Source of the DNA: Alistipes onderdonkii
GTDB lineage: Bacteria > Bacteroidota > Bacteroidia > Bacteroidales > Rikenellaceae
Assembly (NCBI RefSeq): GCF_025145285.1
Contig: NZ_CP102251.1
Span: 1,054,001 to 1,118,000 of the forward strand
Direction: 5' to 3'
Length of the DNA stretch: 64,000 nucleotides
In this document: positions 61,790-64,000 of the stretch, piece by piece
How positions within the stretch are numbered: the stretch's first letter is position 1
Layout: each line of letters opens with the position of its first letter
Notes under the pieces: model-generated
What the model was told of the DNA's origin: nothing
Databases searched by the model: none
What the model saw: only the letters and a program-made list of their open reading frames with translations
Position numbers and translations under genes: made by a program

Positions 61790-62196
61790 CTGCGAGTAAA
61801 AATTTAGCCCGGGTATTTACAATGCTTATCTACCTTTCTTTTTTTCAAAGAAGAGGCAAATTCTATATTAAATGAATATCCAAAGATAGCACAAAAACTC
61901 ATCAAAGCATATCAAAACCAAAAATTTTAATATGCTTTAAAGTCAAGTATTCTGTAAAATACCTCTTTTAGCGTCAATTAAAAGGCTACTCTGCCAACGC
62001 ATACCGAGGCAGTTGCACCGACACCTATACTTGGCAGAACAACATGATTTTTTTTTGACGGCCTCCTTTACGAATCCCACAACCGAGCAAAGCTGATAGA
62101 TCATAACTGACAACACTCTAACGTTATTCGCTCTACGATTTCTGTAGTCTGGAATTTTCTTCGTATCTTTAAGAAACCGTAAAAACTATTTGAGCC
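61790..62196. other. AT-rich gap holding divergent promoters
   Basis: Minus strand TATCTTTG (61888-61881) for the fucosidase unit and plus strand TATCTTTA (62164-62171) for the transaldolase gene. A short plus-strand reading frame at about 61980-62058 (GYSANAYRGSCTDTYTW...) looks like the end of some protein but is too short to assign. Confidence 0.45.
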
Positions 62197-62839
62197 ATGA
62201 AATTCTTTATCGACACGGCCAATCTGGAACAAATCCGCAAGGCGCATGAACTGGGCGTCCTGGACGGCGTAACGACCAACCCATCGCTGATGGCCAAAGA
62301 GAACATCCGGGGTACGGAAAACTGCAACCGTCATTATGTTGAAATCTGCAGACGTGAGCGCCGAGGTCATAGCCACAGACTTCGAAGGAATGGTGCGAGA
62401 GGGTGAGGCGCTGGCGGCGCTGCATCCCCGCATCGTCGTGAAACTGCCCTGCACGGCCGCAGGAATCCGGGCCGTAAAATATTTTGCCGCCAAGGATATC
62501 CGGACGAACTGCACGCTGGTATTCTCCGTGGGACAGGCGTTGCTCGCCGCAAAGGCCGGAGCGACCTACGTGTCTCCGTTCGTGGGACGTCTCGACGACA
62601 TCTCCGAAGACGGCGTGGCATTGGTAGCCCACATCGTGAAGGTCTACCGCACCTATGGTTACAAAACGCAGGTGCTGGCCGCTTCGATCCGTCATACGCA
62701 GCATATTATCCAGTGCCTCGATGCGGGAGCCGATGTGGCGACATGCCCCCTTGCGGCAATCGAAGGGTTGCTCAGACATCCGATGACGAACAGCGGGCTG
62801 GAGAAGTTCCTCGCAGACCATGCACGGCTGAATACCTGA
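62197..62839 (+). pseudogene. Transaldolase (fructose-6-phosphate aldolase-like), broken by a small frameshifting deletion
   Basis: Two reading frames together make one TalC/FSA-type transaldolase. The first starts [20 protein letters not shown], with [14 protein letters not shown], up to HYVEIC (62349). The second picks up at [20 protein letters not shown] (62351) and runs to LEKFLADHARLNT, with the Schiff-base lysine in RIVVKLPC. At the join only one base (62350) stands where the family has about five codons, so about 14 nt were lost. Translation from 62197 would end at 62406. A shortened product starting at 62336 is possible but would lack the first barrel strands. Unless the sequence has an error, the gene is dead. 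Confidence 0.85.
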
Positions 62840-62897
62840 ACGGAAACCGAATTGCGACATTTCCGGATGACATCTATACGCTTGAATGTACAAAATG

Positions 62898-62931
62898 ACA
62901 AAAGTCCTATATACGAACATAGGACTTTTGT
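62898..62931. terminator. Terminator after the transaldolase pseudogene
   Basis: ACAAAAGTCCTAT / ATAGGACTTTTGT, 13 bp stem with an 8 nt loop; works on both strands. Confidence 0.85.
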
Positions 62932-63292
62932 TATAAATATTATAGTCGGCCAGAGAATCACTCTATAAACAGTTCGTCTTGTCTGACAACATGCCACAGC
63001 GTCAACATACTGCACACGCCTCTTGAGGGTTACAAAAATAATTTCGGCAGAGTCGGCCGCCAAGACGAACAACGCATTAACATGATCTAATTCAACACAA
63101 TACACAATTTCTAAGCAAAAGTCAACGAGGTAACGCTTTGGACACCGAAACCTCGTTTACAATTACGTTTTTTACTCTATAAGCGATATACTTCTTATCT
63201 GAAAAGCAACATAATGTCCTATGAATCAAACATCTTCCCACCCGCGAAAGATCCTTCGTACAGTAAGTATCAGTCTTCATATCAAAAAAATG
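62932..63292. other. AT-rich gap before the relaxase remnant
   Basis: 360 bp, no supported gene on either strand. Low GC and no promoter box of the local type; it looks like decaying mobile-element sequence. Confidence 0.4.
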
Positions 63293-64000
63293 TCACCTCC
63301 TCTTTCGAAATCGTTGCATCTGCCGCTGCTGTTCTTCATAGGCCTGCGTGTCGGTCAGGTCCAATAGCGTATCGACAATGCCAGAAATAGGATTGGCGAT
63401 ATGGTTTTGTATTTCGTGTTACGGTGCTGTGTGTTGTTCTGGAACCTGCTTGTCGTTTTTCGGTGCCGGATAGAGTTCATTGAAAACATTTGCCGAAAAC
63501 TCTTTTCCCAGTACCGACCTGCGGGCAACGATGCCGTCGTTATGGTCAATGAAAGTCACACCATAGATTCTGCCGACCGGGTTAATGCGGAAAATCGTGT
63601 CGATATTCTCCGCTTTGAGCAGTCGCCGGAACTCGTCCCGTGTATTGTGTGGGCTCATGGCGTCTTTGACTGTTTGCCGAAGTCGGTCGAGCGTTCCGTC
63701 CTGCTTCAGCGCACTCTTCGACCGCTCGTAATACTTTTGAAGAGCCTTGTAGCCGACATCCCGGCCGATACGGCTCGATTTAAACGGAGTACCGATGCCA
63801 TAGCCGTCATCGGTCAGGGCCCGTAGATCACTCCGGCATAATCCCTGCCGTCGATGGTTCCCGTACGTTCTTCAACTGAGACATTGAAACGTTCCAGCAG
63901 GGTGCGAAACTCTCCGTAGGACGAACATTTGTAATTGCACAAGCACGACCGCACGACGGACGATATCTGCTGTTTGACATTGCCCTCTTTATAGTTTACT
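63293..64000 (-). pseudogene. Mobilization relaxase (MobB/BmgA-like), decayed, runs off the window
   Basis: Minus strand, C-terminal part of a Bacteroidetes relaxase. From the window edge: KQQISSVVRSCLCNYKCSSY, EFRTLLERFNVSVEERTGTI, GRDYAGVIYG; then one base is missing near 63820-63822 (three C on the plus strand where four restore the frame) and the product continues LTDDGYGIGTPFKSSRIG, VGYKALQKYYERSKSAL, INPVGRIYGVTFIDHND, LGKEFSANVFNEL. An in-frame TAA at 63421-63419 then cuts the tail, which stays open in the same frame (ISGIVDTLLDLTDTQAYEEQ) to 63293. One frameshift and one nonsense change mark it as a pseudogene of a mobilisable or conjugative element. Confidence 0.78.

Noticed and set aside
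61980..62058. Plus-strand snippet reading GYSANAYRGSCTDTYTW
   Set aside because: Looks like the tail of some protein but is under 30 codons with a stop just upstream; cannot be assigned.
62692..63105. 137-codon minus-strand frame over the end of the transaldolase pseudogene
   Set aside because: Passes through a perfect terminator stem and overlaps real coding sequence; no recognisable domain.
39685..64000. Search for a second copy of the tRNA-Leu 3' end (att site)
   Set aside because: No repeat of the T-arm/acceptor sequence found by eye on either strand; the far end may be outside the window.

Overview
The window looks like chromosome of a GC-rich member of the order Bacteroidales, most like Alistipes or another Rikenellaceae. 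Evidence: repeated Bacteroidetes-type promoters (TTTG, a 19-20 nt spacer, then TAnnTTTG), a SusC/SusD pair, many lipoproteins with acidic residues after the lipid cysteine, and Bacteroidetes-type integrase, RteC-like and relaxase sequences. The genus is an inference.

Layout: (1) 1-4009, the end of a glycan-use operon: GH2 glycosidase (cut by the window edge), sialate O-acetylesterase-type SGNH esterase, GPH-family sugar symporter. (2) 4086-11693, divergent pbpC (PBP1C) and alpha-2-macroglobulin lipoprotein genes sharing one tiny promoter region with overlapping -7 boxes. (3) 11930-26543, branched-chain amino acid and threonine synthesis: leuA-leuC-leuD-cimA-like-leuB; convergent thrB-thrC; then ilvD-ilvB-ilvN-ilvC. 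thrBC and ilvDBNC diverge from a region where two short leader peptides can be read: one with 9 Thr in 11 codons, one with a Val/Ile/Leu run. Each overlaps a terminator-like hairpin, so both operons are probably controlled by translation-coupled attenuation. The cimA-like gene would feed isoleucine through citramalate, using LeuCD and LeuB, and no threonine dehydratase is seen here. (4) 26754-31448, asnB, flavin reductase, secreted esterase, xerC, hpf. (5) 31832-33440, tRNA-Glu, a DUF3298-like lipoprotein and two unassigned small-RNA candidates with the same 5' block and separate promoters and terminators. (6) 33676-39503, surface glycan assembly: one GT2 gene behind a structured leader, then an opposite operon of FAD oxidoreductase, two duplicated GT2 genes and a CDP-glycerol glycerophosphotransferase-like gene.

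(7) 39602-64000, an accessory-looking region. tRNA-Leu is followed by a tyrosine integrase and an RteC-like remnant. Then comes a seven-gene minus-strand operon of secreted or outer-membrane products: two modular paralogous lipoproteins, SusC, SusD, a large lipoprotein, a subtilisin-like S8 protease lipoprotein and a small lipoprotein. It has no glycoside hydrolase, so peptide or glycoprotein capture (RagAB-like) is the best guess. After it lie GH29 fucosidase, a transglutaminase-domain lipoprotein and cutC, then a transaldolase broken by a small frameshifting deletion, and a decayed relaxase with one frameshift and one premature stop that runs off the window.

No CRISPR array, rRNA operon or complete insertion sequence was seen. 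Functions are assigned by reading translated sequences and motifs by eye; no database search was run.
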